Assembly (NCBI GenBank): GCA_010909725.1 | Contig: JAACMV010000017.1 | Location: 992,001-1,056,000, forward strand | DNA from: Picochlorum sp. 'celeri' | Lineage: Eukaryota > Chlorophyta > Trebouxiophyceae | DNA length: 64,000 bases | Reading direction: 5' to 3' | Part shown: piece after piece, positions 7,800-17,472 of the stretch | Layout of the letters: every line of letters begins with the position of its first letter | Numbering within the stretch: position 1 is the first letter of the stretch | Program-made: the position numbers and the translations under genes | Notes under the pieces: generated by a model | Database searches by the model: none | The model's input: only the letters and a program-made list of their open reading frames with translations | Told to the model about the DNA's origin: nothing

Positions 7800-8909
7800 T
7801 TATTTCTGCTTCCCAACAACATGGAACCCCCCAACATCTCTCTTGACAAACTCAAAAAAGCAATAGACGAGAGGAACAGTTGCAAGATGCCACAATGCGT
7901 GGGCGTCTAGAAGATCTGCTATCGGTGGGAAATCCAATATTTCTAACAAAACCGCAGCATTAACACAGGCAACAAAGAGCAATAGATATCTTCTTCCAGG
8001 ATGCTGCTTGCCATGTTTTGAAAACATGGCCCATCCGATCCAAACCAGACTTTGCAGCACCCCTGCTGCCACACAGAGACCTACATGGTATCCGTAATCA
8101 AACTTGACGTAATGCATCATGTACATATGACGGAGATAGAAAAGAATCAGACCAGCGGCAAACAGCATCCTACTTGTCTGAGAAGTCTGAAGCAAGTCAG
8201 AAAAGGCTCTGCTAAAACTAAGGTATGCATCAAAAATCATCACTGCGCCCGCAGAGAAATAATCTAATCTTTCGGTGATTGCCGTATCCCTGCTGTGGAA
8301 GACGGCCGACCAGATCCATGCATTGCTTGCAAGAATAAAGTGGCCATACCACAAGAAGTGATGGCTAAAACCCATCCTCTCCACACCTGTGACAGGTTCC
8401 ATAGACCAAACGTACTTCCGTAGTAATAATATACAGTTTACATTAGCACCCAAGTTCAACAACGATAACACCACTGAAGCTGGCTCTTGCATGCCCAAGA
8501 TCCTCACAAATGGCCATTTCCCATGGTACTTGTACACAGTCTTGTCCTGATCATCTGCGGTGCCCTGACGCCTCTTATCTCCCTCAATCTTCCACATACA
8601 TTTGTATCGGCAATCACTCTCGCACCCCCACCGCATTATACGACGAAGAATGAATTCATCAAGCCTGGACAACCTGTGACCAGAATCATCTCCTCTGGCA
8701 CAAAATGGGCTCTCAGAAACGCCCCGTGCAACATCTTCCACACCACCTTTTGGTAATCCACCTCTACGGCATCCCACAAGACAGGACTGATAGATTGCAC
8801 TTTGATCACCCTGACTTGCCCTTCCCAAAGCAGGCAGCAGTGTCATGAGCAGTAAGATGCGCCACACTGTACCCGATATGAAGCCTTCATACCCCACCAT
8901 CGACTTCAT
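7800..8909 (-). CDS. Per1/PGAP3-like GPI-anchor lipid-remodelling protein
   Basis: The protein has 369 residues and starts at an ATG followed by a hydrophobic signal sequence. A Cys-rich lumenal part (QSCLVGCRRGG, then WGCESDCRYKCMW) precedes about seven membrane segments. The signatures KWPFVRILGMQEPASV, WIWSAVFHSRDT, FDAYLS, FDYGYHV and DAHALWHLATVP are those of the Per1-like family in the CREST superfamily of membrane hydrolases. The conserved His and Asp residues thought to be catalytic are present. PGAP3 removes the sn-2 acyl chain from GPI anchors in the Golgi or ER. Its stop codon lies 7 bases from the right end of Fanzor copy 1, so the transposon occupies its 3' flank. Confidence 0.9.
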   Translation of the reverse strand: MKSMVGYEGFISGTVWRILLLMTLLPALGRASQGDQSAIYQSCLVGCRRGGLPKGGVEDVARGVSESPFCARGDDSGHRLSRLDEFILRRIMRWGCESDCRYKCMWKIEGDKRRQGTADDQDKTVYKYHGKWPFVRILGMQEPASVVLSLLNLGANVNCILLLRKYVWSMEPVTGVERMGFSHHFLWYGHFILASNAWIWSAVFHSRDTAITERLDYFSAGAVMIFDAYLSFSRAFSDLLQTSQTSRMLFAAGLILFYLRHMYMMHYVKFDYGYHVGLCVAAGVLQSLVWIGWAMFSKHGKQHPGRRYLLLFVACVNAAVLLEILDFPPIADLLDAHALWHLATVPLVYCFFEFVKRDVGGFHVVGKQK

Positions 8910-9127
8910 ATGCCTTGAAAAATCAAAATAATTTAGGTTTAGGGAATTTGCCAGTGCTTTTGTGGACGTCTTTCCAAATTAATCAGTGTGGGTTACAGCA
9001 CCATGCACATGCGAGTCTCTCTGCCTTTTTTTAAGGAAAGGAGGTCACTGTGGAACGAGTGTCATGCATGTTCACCTGCCTCTGAAGAGTTGTTAAATGA
9101 TAAAATAAACAATTGATTGCCTTAATA

Positions 9128-9839
9128 ATGGGTGGTTGTCATCATGCTGGAAAATTGCTGCGACAGGTGGTGACCCAACGCCACGGAGACAATGTCGGTC
9201 GTGCCTTGTCCGATGCAGGGATCAAGGGTACAGTCGAAGCAGTATTTGGATCTAGGTCGTTTTATTCTTCTCGATATCCCTCCGATGATGCAGTCAGTGT
9301 GGAGGCCACGAAGACCAGGCGTTCGTCCATAGAGTATGGGAGGGAAAGGAATGCGTATGAGAGGGATTTGTCCAACTTGAGAAAGAAATGGTACGAGGAA
9401 GTGCACTCCAAGAGAATACAGGAGGAGGAGGAGAAGGAGAAACTCATTCGAGCTCAAGAAGCAAGAAAAGAGGAGAGGGCGAGAGCCCAGGCTGAAAGGA
9501 ATGCGCGCATGGCGATGGAGTTGGATGGCCAATTCCAGAAAATAGAAGAGGCTAGAAGGCAAAAGGTCGAAAGAAGAATAGAGAATGTGCGCAGGGAGTT
9601 TACACGCCAGTCAGTAATAGCTGCCTTCCGGGAGAAGAGGTATGTGTGATGCTCATGTTGCCTTATTTTTCTCTTCCTTTAAGACATCGATATGTTTTCT
9701 TGCCAGCAGGAAAGAAGTTCTATTGGAACAAAGCAGGCATTGGATTGCGACGGAAGCAGAATTGGAGTCAAGGATAGATGCAGCAGTTGAAAATCCAGAG
9801 CCTCTCTGGGTTTCTGAAAAGGTGGCCAGAAAGGCTTGA
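9128..9839 (+). CDS. Mitochondrial ribosomal protein mS26-like, two exons
   Basis: Exons 9128-9639 and 9710-9839 join in frame through a 70-nt GT-AG intron to give 213 residues. The ATG at 9128 is chosen because the open frame further upstream begins with TTG. The N-terminus (MGGCHHAGKLLRQVVTQ) is basic and hydroxylated like a mitochondrial presequence. The middle is a long charged helix with LRKKWYEEV. The second exon encodes RKEVLLEQSRHWIATEAELESRIDAA, which parallels the end of human MRPS26. It would act in the mitochondrial small ribosomal subunit. Similarity is modest because much of the protein is charged helix, but the order of motifs supports the call. Confidence 0.7.
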
Positions 9840-9953
9840 TTCTACTGTATCCGCCGCCGCTTGGACAGTAGGGCGTGATGTACTGCGGCAGATTTACAAC
9901 AAACAATAAACAAGACTTAATATATGAGCAAAACTTGATTCACATTCATTTTT

Positions 9954-11351
9954 CTATTGCAACTTCACAAGGTTGAATTTTGTCCTCTTTGAAGCGTTTG
10001 CTAAAGGACACTTCACTTCCTCCACCACAGTATTATATCCACGTTTTTCAATCAAGACAGTATATGTTCCGGGGGCAATAGGGCGGTAAAATTGTCCTTT
10101 CTCTGTGGAGATCACGTAGGAATCCAATCCATCAATGTAAACTTTGGCACCTTTCAAAGCCCGCTTTGATCCATTTCTATTCTTCGTCCGAACAACGCCA
10201 TTGATCCCTTTGAATGCAGTGGTTTTGATGAATTCCAAGACAGATTTCCTGTTATCCTCAAAGAGGCCTGGCAGCATCTTTGAGTTTGGCCATTTTGTCT
10301 TGCCTGCCTCGATGGTCAGTTCATATACATGCTCCATCAAATAATTCCAATCACCCATACCTCCATAGATCGGATACCAAGCAGCTCCATTTGTGATACC
10401 GCCTGGAAATTGTCTCTGACGGAAGCTGCTCAGGACTCTGTGATTCTCAGCATATTCCCTGGCCAGGTACCTGAATGTTTCGTCATCAGGGCTCTTTGCA
10501 TAATGTGTTCTCCCATCAGCTGTGCCATCAAAGGGATAACTAACCACCAACTCGCCACCGTGAAACACAAGGCTAGAGACAAACGGATAATCCTGTGTCC
10601 ATCCCATGATTGCCACAGTCTCAGGTTGTCTCCCTAATGTGTTACTCGTCATCCCTTCGTCGTCGAAGCGATCGGGAAAATCTCTATTTAAATCCACACC
10701 ATTCGCATTCCATCTTGTTTTAGCCTCGAATCCATCTGGGTTCATCCCTGGAAGCACCCATGTATGCACCCCAGAGACAATAGCAGACGCAGTAGGATCT
10801 GATTCATACTTCTCACATAGCCACTCTGCAACTCCCATAGAAACCACCCTTCCAACAGTCTCATCCCCATGAATTCCTCCGACTATTTTCACATGAGGCT
10901 TGCCATCCTTGAGTCCCTTATCCAAGGTGTTGGATATCTCCAGTGCCTCAATAGGCCGGCCTTTTACAGACCTGCCAATCTGCACCAGTCGCGCGATATC
11001 GCCACATCTGGAAGCGAAATTCAGCATATGCACATGCAGCTCTTCGCTATCTAGATATCGTGTTGTCACAAACTCCAAAGGCGTCTTGGTAGTACCATCA
11101 TCCCTGTTCTTCCTTCCCAAGGAGAATCCCTTGGGGGGCACGTACCCCTCCCATGACGCTGTCACGTCCCCATAGGTGAGGTTTTCAAATCTCTCTTTCA
11201 TTCGTATGGCATCACCATCCATATACGCCAGAAGACCCTCATTCCCTTCTCCGTGGGCGACTACCACCGTGGCTACTACCACCCAAAGCAGCAGCAGTCT
11301 GACAGAGTGCGATACGCACCCAACCATCTCCACAACACTCGGCTTTTTCAT
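9954..11351 (-). CDS. Secreted or vacuolar zinc carboxypeptidase, family M14 (CPD/CPN-like)
   Basis: The protein has 465 residues and an N-terminal signal peptide or anchor (SVRLLLLWVVVATVVVAHG). The M14B fold is clear: HGDETVG supplies the zinc His and Glu, NPDGFEAKTRWNANGVDLNRDFPD the substrate-binding Asn-Arg segment, FHGGELVVSYPFDG the following core with the zinc His, and YELTIEAGKTKWP the catalytic Glu. The C-terminal 80 residues form the transthyretin-like domain that follows the catalytic domain in this subfamily (GAKVYIDGLDS, APGTYTVLIEKRGY). Such enzymes trim C-terminal Arg or Lys from peptides in the secretory pathway, the step that normally follows cleavage at dibasic sites. This is notable given the Arg-Arg repeat peptide encoded near 28 kb; the link is only a suggestion. 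Confidence 0.92.
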   Translation of the reverse strand: MKKPSVVEMVGCVSHSVRLLLLWVVVATVVVAHGEGNEGLLAYMDGDAIRMKERFENLTYGDVTASWEGYVPPKGFSLGRKNRDDGTTKTPLEFVTTRYLDSEELHVHMLNFASRCGDIARLVQIGRSVKGRPIEALEISNTLDKGLKDGKPHVKIVGGIHGDETVGRVVSMGVAEWLCEKYESDPTASAIVSGVHTWVLPGMNPDGFEAKTRWNANGVDLNRDFPDRFDDEGMTSNTLGRQPETVAIMGWTQDYPFVSSLVFHGGELVVSYPFDGTADGRTHYAKSPDDETFRYLAREYAENHRVLSSFRQRQFPGGITNGAAWYPIYGGMGDWNYLMEHVYELTIEAGKTKWPNSKMLPGLFEDNRKSVLEFIKTTAFKGINGVVRTKNRNGSKRALKGAKVYIDGLDSYVISTEKGQFYRPIAPGTYTVLIEKRGYNTVVEEVKCPLANASKRTKFNLVKLQ

Positions 11352-12020
11352 TTGACAATATATACGTCTATTCGTTCAGATCAGTGCTACCTCTCTCTCT
11401 CTCTCTCCACCACCACCACGTAGACTGGCTTGTCAGAGACGTACCGGCTCTCTTCTTCCTGCGCCTTCAAGGATATGCCTGATTGCTCGTTCCCTTGAAC
11501 TAGAACTAATGAAAAATGACACTGTAGTTCCAATTTCAACACACAAAGTCGCGCAGATCGCACCACGTGTGATGCTCAAACCTCCCCGTGATTCCAGAGA
11601 ATCGTACTTCCCAAGCAGCAATGGTACCTCCGAAACACGACTTCCGGGAATACTATCGACTTGAATAAGTAAATGAGGTGAAAGAACGTGGCTTTTTTAG
11701 TATGTACACGAATTGAGAGTCGGTGCAGCGGAAGTTGGTCATGACGTCAGATCTGGCGCCGCGTGCTCGAGAGGAGATCTGTTGCTGATTTCGTCCTCCA
11801 CATCACTGAGATCCACTGGTCTGCTGATTTTTGACAGGGTGTTACATCTTGTCATGGACAAAATGGTGGACAAATTCACCTTGCATCGATCTTACAATGG
11901 AAAGAAAATGGTCCTGGTGTGAGCACAACAACCCCTGCCAAGACTAACGGGTATGCCATTGATCTTGCATCCATATCTTCCATACCGAGCAGAACGCCAT
12001 AGATAGAGAGTACTCATAAG
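11352..12020. other. Intergenic region, no supported gene
   Basis: This 669-base spacer holds the promoter side of the M14 carboxypeptidase gene and the 3' flank of the S28 peptidase gene. A CT dinucleotide run lies near 11391-11407. Short plus-strand open frames around 11713-11960 include a Cys- and Trp-containing stretch after a possible acceptor near 11838, but no start, donor or family match could be established. Confidence 0.5.
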
Positions 12021-13745
12021 TTACGACAGATACTTTCTGAGATTATCCAGAACCTTTGCATTCACAGCATTCCACTGGGATAACACCTTGGGATTTAGCT
12101 GATTTGACTTTGGGGTGAGATCTATAGTGGACATGCAGTGAGATCCAAGAGGAACAAAGAGGACACTGTTCCCATCAGGAACCAGATTCTCATTCTGATT
12201 GCAGAATGTGCGATTTCCTGGATCTGGGCAGTAATTGTGCCATGGAGTTCCTGGAGGTGTGATCCCAAACATTTGCCATGGATCGAGTCCCTCATTGACA
12301 AATGTAACATTTGTCACCTGAATTTGTCGTCCAGCAAAGTTGGAATTGGTTGCCTCAACACCAGCTGCCACATCCTCCAATGTCCAGTTTTTTTCAAAAT
12401 ACTGTGCACATGTAGTATTCACCTTGTATTCAAGAGTATTACTTTGAAAAAGGTTGAAGACTTTCCATGCCGGAACCTCTTGTTGAGGGTCCACACCAAA
12501 GAAAGCCTCCAAATACCCAAACTGATGACAATACTGATACGCCCATAAGCGACCTGCCATTGTCGCTTCTTCCTCTGGAGTTTCAGGCCATGTTACTACC
12601 GAAAGAGCATCGCCATCATCCGTCGTGATGTTCAAGCAAGATCTCTTTGGAATGGATGCGGTTGGATCTACAGTATCATTAAAGAAGGCCTTTTCCACCA
12701 ACCAGTTCAGCGCATTCCATGTCCCACCCTTGGTACGCATATTATTATCAGCAACCATACAAGAAAGTCGAATGTTTGATTTTTTCTGATCACCAGACAC
12801 AGAATCAACCACGTTTTGAGTACCAGTAAGTGCCTCAAGCAGGTCGTCAATAACATTGTCCAAAAAATAGCTTGCATTCCTTGCTGCGTCGTCACATGGC
12901 TTCAAAGGAGCTGGAATCTTTCCATTAGGATCCAACCATCGCGATGCATACAAATTCAACGCATCATCCCAAAAGTTGAAACAGGCGTCACTTCCACCCA
13001 CATCAACATTTTTCATGTTATTGCTCAACACGGTAAAAAATGCATGGTAATCATACTGTGGGGACAGTGGGCCAGAATATGAAATAGCACCAGAGATCAC
13101 ATCGCCGTATTTTTCCTTCATCCACGCAGCCAAACTCCCAGGGTAGGAGCCACCAGTCACAGCCCATCGAGTGTTCTTCATACCATATGTCAGGTTCAGA
13201 GGAGGGGTTGAGATCATATCAGGCTCTTGTGGCACGATATTGCTGATATACTCGATGAATTGCTTGGTATCTGCTAGCGCTTGTTCGGGGGTTAAGTATT
13301 GCAGATTTTCTGTGGACGCATTTGGGAGCACGGCTGGGTACGATGCCCCATAATACCTGTGCTCCAATTCAATGTACACTCCATTCAGATTTCGCATCAA
13401 TCCCCCACCGATTGTGACAAGGAACAAGCCATCAGTGCTTACAGGTCCTTCGCCTCCGACTTGGATCAGCGCCGGTGCATCATCATTAGCAGCATACTGT
13501 TGACACATTATGTAACGTTGGGAGAAGGTCCTGTCATCGCTTTCTGAAAAGTGGTCCAGTCTCTGGTCATTGTAAAAGTGAGATGAACATCCACTTGGAA
13601 ACGTCTGTCTCTTGGAAATCTGAAAATGCTGACCAAAATGCCGCTGTCCGTGCATTCCACTGACGAAAGACAGCGGTGAAGCGGCAACGCGCCATACAGC
13701 TGCCGCAAGCACAAGACAGAGAGGAGGAGACAGAAAGCGAGCCAT
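12021..13745 (-). CDS. Serine carboxypeptidase, family S28 (prolyl carboxypeptidase-like)
   Basis: This single-exon gene encodes 574 residues with an N-terminal signal peptide (FLSPPLCLVLAAAVWRVAAS). The S28 signature FYNDQRLDHFSESDDRTFSQRY opens the mature part. ELEHRYYGASYP and GGSYPGSLAAWMKEKYGD follow, the latter carrying the nucleophilic Ser of the alpha/beta-hydrolase. VNEGLDPWQMFG contains the catalytic Asp and GSHCMSTIDL the catalytic His. Members cleave after proline near peptide termini in lysosomes, vacuoles or outside the cell. It is the next gene upstream of the M14 carboxypeptidase on the same strand; both are secretory peptidases, but separate promoters are likely. Its upstream region borders the KDZ transposon. 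Confidence 0.92.
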   Translation of the reverse strand: MARFLSPPLCLVLAAAVWRVAASPLSFVSGMHGQRHFGQHFQISKRQTFPSGCSSHFYNDQRLDHFSESDDRTFSQRYIMCQQYAANDDAPALIQVGGEGPVSTDGLFLVTIGGGLMRNLNGVYIELEHRYYGASYPAVLPNASTENLQYLTPEQALADTKQFIEYISNIVPQEPDMISTPPLNLTYGMKNTRWAVTGGSYPGSLAAWMKEKYGDVISGAISYSGPLSPQYDYHAFFTVLSNNMKNVDVGGSDACFNFWDDALNLYASRWLDPNGKIPAPLKPCDDAARNASYFLDNVIDDLLEALTGTQNVVDSVSGDQKKSNIRLSCMVADNNMRTKGGTWNALNWLVEKAFFNDTVDPTASIPKRSCLNITTDDGDALSVVTWPETPEEEATMAGRLWAYQYCHQFGYLEAFFGVDPQQEVPAWKVFNLFQSNTLEYKVNTTCAQYFEKNWTLEDVAAGVEATNSNFAGRQIQVTNVTFVNEGLDPWQMFGITPPGTPWHNYCPDPGNRTFCNQNENLVPDGNSVLFVPLGSHCMSTIDLTPKSNQLNPKVLSQWNAVNAKVLDNLRKYLS

Positions 13746-13853
13746 CTCGGTATATATTTATAATGCTGATACTATGGTTATTAAGATCTATTATAGATTT
13801 AATAATAATAACCCTAGGTAGAATACTGTCTGGCGATCTTGCCACATGAGGTA

Positions 13854-13869
13854 CAGGTACATGTACCTG
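13854..13869. repeat. 16-base perfect palindrome
   Basis: CAGGTACATGTACCTG reads the same on both strands. It lies upstream of the S28 peptidase gene and 10 bases outside the left candidate target duplication of the KDZ element. It could be a factor-binding site or part of the insertion target; nothing further is visible. Confidence 0.6.
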
Positions 13870-14316
13870 ATCTCGAGGGCACTAGAGACACAGGCCGGAT
13901 GTCATAACTGCCGGTCGCAGTGAGCCCCTTCCCGTTGTAAATCATCCCAAGTCCCCTGAAAAAATATGCTCACCGCAACCCCACTGGGGGCATTCATATT
14001 ATTTATAATGATGTAATTGAAGGTTTTGGAGGCCATAATGGTTGTGTCCACCCGACATGGGGGTGTGCGGGGACCTTGTCAGAAAGATGCCCTGTTCAAA
14101 AGACGTCTGAGACAGTGCGAGAGGTGCGTTTCGGGGCGTTTCGCCCGTTGGTATCGAACTTAAAACTCTTATGGAGTATTTTGAGCCGCTATATGGTCGG
14201 TGAGATGGCGGCATCAGGCGGAACGAGTGCCCCAATTCTCAAACCTGGTGTTTTGAACCAGTTTTACCTAGCCTTTCTACCCATTCTGCAGTGAGGCCGA
14301 GGCCATCCATGGGTAC

Positions 14317-17300
14317 ATGATGAAAATATCAGACCATATGCGTGATATGGTGTGCGACTATGGGGCAACCTGCGCTTTGGTGGCGTGGTTGGGGCCTCAG
14401 AGGAGCATCTATGTCTCCAGAACAGGCAACATTGGCTACTCAGATGCCCCCGAAATCTGGGCATCTGTGCACCAAACCTTCATGAATTTGCTTCAAAAGT
14501 CCAAAGGTATTAAGGACATAGCCTTGCCCAGGATTCCTGTGGAGATATGCCTGTTTCAGGGGAGTAATCCCAACAGTCGTGTTGTCCAGCAAGGCTGGCA
14601 CAACAAGACCAGATGCATTCAAAATGCATTCGAGAAGGTGCAATCCTTGACGAATCTTCCCGTGTACATTTCTATATCTGGATATAAGGGGGTGTTGCTG
14701 AAGAATGCCGCCGATCTGCGCGAATTATCAGTCCTAGATGAGGTGTTTCATTTTCACAACATGGGCAAGAGGTTTCCTCCTTTGGATATTGCACTTGCGC
14801 AGCAGCCCAAGGGCATGAAACGGCGGAAATTGTCCGAAAGTAGGATGATGACGAACTATTCCAGGAAAAGAACGAAGACCTGGGATGGAGAGCCGCTCTT
14901 AAGGCCTGGTTCTCTAGAGTGGTATGAGGACATGCTGAGACAGGTCAAATACCCACCTGTGCAGCCACTCTGCAGACAGGAGCACATGGGGCATCGAGAA
15001 TCCTTATCATGGGCGTGTATAGACTCGAGGAAACACGGGCATGTGGGCGAATCTCTGAATCATATGATGTTAGTGAGGGTTGACTGCCCAGATGCCAAAG
15101 AGAGAAAATTTGAATGCAACTGTGATACTTACACTTCTGGCTACGACGAGGAGGGCGACTGTGTGCACGTTCAGTACTTGGAAAAGCACTATGATACCTT
15201 AAAGTCTGGCACATTTGGGGCGGCGCATGACGTGGTACAGGTAACTAGGAGGGATGGGACCTTTGTGGCATACTACTATGATGGGGGCTTTCTCAAAGTG
15301 GACCAGGCTGGTTGGCGGTGCTCCTTGTGTTCTCGAGACAATCGCAGCTGTCGTCATGTTCAGAAAATATGTTCTATGAATCAAGAAGGTGCCGTGGCGC
15401 AGAATGCACGAGGCAATGGCAGTCAGGAGGTGTATGTGATAGACAGCAGGCCTGGCTCAGTAGAGTGGTATGTGGAGAACCACCCAGAAGAGGCACGAAT
15501 AGATATGCCGATGCATGGCAGTGTGCTTGAAAGTATTCAGAGGATATATCACGCAGGTTTGAGCGCCTGGGAGCATCCTAGCGGCGAACGATACTTTGAA
15601 GGGCTTGCAGAACTGAAGCCTCCAAAGCCATCTAGGCAATGCTGCTGCCAGCAGGACTATGAGGACGCCAGCGGGCTCGTACTGGACTGCCAAGACGCCT
15701 TAGTATTCCTGAATCCCACGCGATATGATGCAGTGCACAAGAGATCCGTATACAAGTGGGTATGCCCCAACAGAAGGGCAGAGTGTGAAGTGCCATACAT
15801 GGGGGTTCAGGATGGCCTGTGGAGAGCTTCGAACACGATGATTATAGAGCTTCAAATGATGCAAGATGCCTATAATGCATCTGTTCTAAAGGGTGGTCAG
15901 TCTTTGGAAAGCCAGTGCGCGGATTTATGCAGCAGATACAGTGGGAAGCAGTTGTTTGGTGAGGATGGGGTACCTGGGGCCCCACTGGAAAAGCCCTTTA
16001 TGGATGCCACGCTCTTTCGTAATGCTGCAATCCAGTTCGGTAAATGCACATCGTGGGCAATGAAATACGACGATGGGGATAAACTGGTGGAGCTAGAGAA
16101 CCAGATGATGTGCCCTTGCTGCAAAGACTCCCCAAAGGTGCTGATCATGGATGGGACAAGCATGAGCATCAGATCCAGAGCTTGCTTCGCCGACAGCATC
16201 ACGGCCACCGATGAGAACGGCAAGAGTGTTCCAAAGCTTCGGGGCAAAAGGGATAGGTCGTTCCTCAATGTAGACAAGGCCAGAAGAACAAGGAAAGCTA
16301 GGCTTTCCCTTGCTAGGCTGTTGCTGCAGTTCCAGAAGCGGATCAGGAAGGCTCGCGACGCTGCGGGTCTGGAGGAATTTTGGAGGGATAAAGGACGACA
16401 TTTAAGACAACTTGGAACCCTTTGGAATGTGGATTCCTTCGTGCAATGGGCGTTTGCTAAAGCCAAAGCCTGGGACTCCTCAGAGAGGCTTACCAGCCTG
16501 GCAGACTTCATCTTTTGCCTCGCCTCCGAGTCCCCCGCTGTATCCTACATCACGTTGAGATGTTGTATTCTACTCAAAGAATGTTTGGAGAGCCGCACGG
16601 TCCCGAGTGGTGTGCTGTCGCAGCTGAGCAAGGAGGCCCCACCCCTGTTCAAACTGCTGTTGACCATCAAGCGGCCTGGGGACTCTTGCGTACACATTCC
16701 GGCGGAATGGGGCAATCTTCTGAATGAATTAGTGACCCGAATCGAGAGTACAAATGCTTTCCATGATAGATACACGCTGGAAAGCGAGCTTGGGAGTGGT
16801 GTCCCACCTCAGGGACCATCAATTCTGGATGGGTCATACCTACATTCTGGCATCCTGACGGGCCTGCAGCGCGTCCGATCCAAGCCCCAATATCAGGCAG
16901 ACTCGATGAAAGAGGAAGAGAGCGTTGACGGGAGGAAAGATGCGTGTGAGCACGCGTTCTGCAAGCCTGGAGACAGGACAGGAGGGGTGTTCACCATCCT
17001 GTGTGAGCATGGTTTTGTGTATGCATCCTTCATCATCAAAGAAGCAGAAGGGAGGAAAGAACCATTTGCATTCATGACACAGTATCTCAGAAAAGCCCCG
17101 GAATACGTCATTTACGACAATGCATGCAACTTGCAGGACTATTGCTTGAGCAGGGCACCATTGTTCTTCATGCACACCAAATTCTTCGTGGATGGCTTCC
17201 ATTGGAGGAACCACAAAGCATGCAGTCTTGGATATATGATTAAAGGGTACGAAGACAAGTGGTTACAGGCGTTAAACACGCAAGTTGCAGAGCAGAACAA

Positions 17301-17472
17301 CTCATCCTTGAAGAACCTGAAGGCCATGATGAGCAGAATGTCACAGAAATCGTTCATGACGCTCCTGAAGTCATTCATGTGTCATTGGAATTACCACAAG
17401 CTAAAAAGAATGAATATCGAGCAGAAACGAAAGCAGAGGAGGAACGGTTGGCCGTCCTCAGGTGCCATGTGA
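14317..17472 (+). CDS. KDZ-superfamily transposase (Zisupton-like) with SWIM zinc finger
   Basis: This intact frame encodes 1051 residues from an ATG. Residues 267-284 form a CxC...CxH SWIM zinc finger (C267, C269, C282, H284), followed by a second Cys/His-rich stretch (CSLCSRDNRSCRH). The catalytic core shows the KDZ DDE triad: CPCCKDSPKVLIMDGTSM with Asp612, IYDNACNLQDYC with Asp934, and AEQNNSSLKNLK with Glu992. The diagnostic FVDGFHWRNHKACS segment, with His, Trp, His and Cys, lies between the last two. Zisupton proteins in fish and KDZ proteins in fungi and green algae share this layout. The enzyme should cut and rejoin the element ends. No stop or frameshift is seen, so it may be active. 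Its last 15 bases overlap the convergent partner gene. Confidence 0.92.
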   Translation: MMKISDHMRDMVCDYGATCALVAWLGPQRSIYVSRTGNIGYSDAPEIWASVHQTFMNLLQKSKGIKDIALPRIPVEICLFQGSNPNSRVVQQGWHNKTRCIQNAFEKVQSLTNLPVYISISGYKGVLLKNAADLRELSVLDEVFHFHNMGKRFPPLDIALAQQPKGMKRRKLSESRMMTNYSRKRTKTWDGEPLLRPGSLEWYEDMLRQVKYPPVQPLCRQEHMGHRESLSWACIDSRKHGHVGESLNHMMLVRVDCPDAKERKFECNCDTYTSGYDEEGDCVHVQYLEKHYDTLKSGTFGAAHDVVQVTRRDGTFVAYYYDGGFLKVDQAGWRCSLCSRDNRSCRHVQKICSMNQEGAVAQNARGNGSQEVYVIDSRPGSVEWYVENHPEEARIDMPMHGSVLESIQRIYHAGLSAWEHPSGERYFEGLAELKPPKPSRQCCCQQDYEDASGLVLDCQDALVFLNPTRYDAVHKRSVYKWVCPNRRAECEVPYMGVQDGLWRASNTMIIELQMMQDAYNASVLKGGQSLESQCADLCSRYSGKQLFGEDGVPGAPLEKPFMDATLFRNAAIQFGKCTSWAMKYDDGDKLVELENQMMCPCCKDSPKVLIMDGTSMSIRSRACFADSITATDENGKSVPKLRGKRDRSFLNVDKARRTRKARLSLARLLLQFQKRIRKARDAAGLEEFWRDKGRHLRQLGTLWNVDSFVQWAFAKAKAWDSSERLTSLADFIFCLASESPAVSYITLRCCILLKECLESRTVPSGVLSQLSKEAPPLFKLLLTIKRPGDSCVHIPAEWGNLLNELVTRIESTNAFHDRYTLESELGSGVPPQGPSILDGSYLHSGILTGLQRVRSKPQYQADSMKEEESVDGRKDACEHAFCKPGDRTGGVFTILCEHGFVYASFIIKEAEGRKEPFAFMTQYLRKAPEYVIYDNACNLQDYCLSRAPLFFMHTKFFVDGFHWRNHKACSLGYMIKGYEDKWLQALNTQVAEQNNSSLKNLKAMMSRMSQKSFMTLLKSFMCHWNYHKLKRMNIEQKRKQRRNGWPSSGAM

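Noticed and set aside
11713..11960. Small plus-strand frames with a possible acceptor near 11838
   Set aside because: No start codon, donor or recognisable product could be joined to the Cys/Trp-rich stretch, so no gene is claimed.
13948..13955. CCCCTGA with its complement near 19004-19010 as alternative KDZ ends
   Set aside because: Only 7 bases match and inner sequence does not continue. The AGGCC...GATGT termini with adjacent direct repeats fit better.
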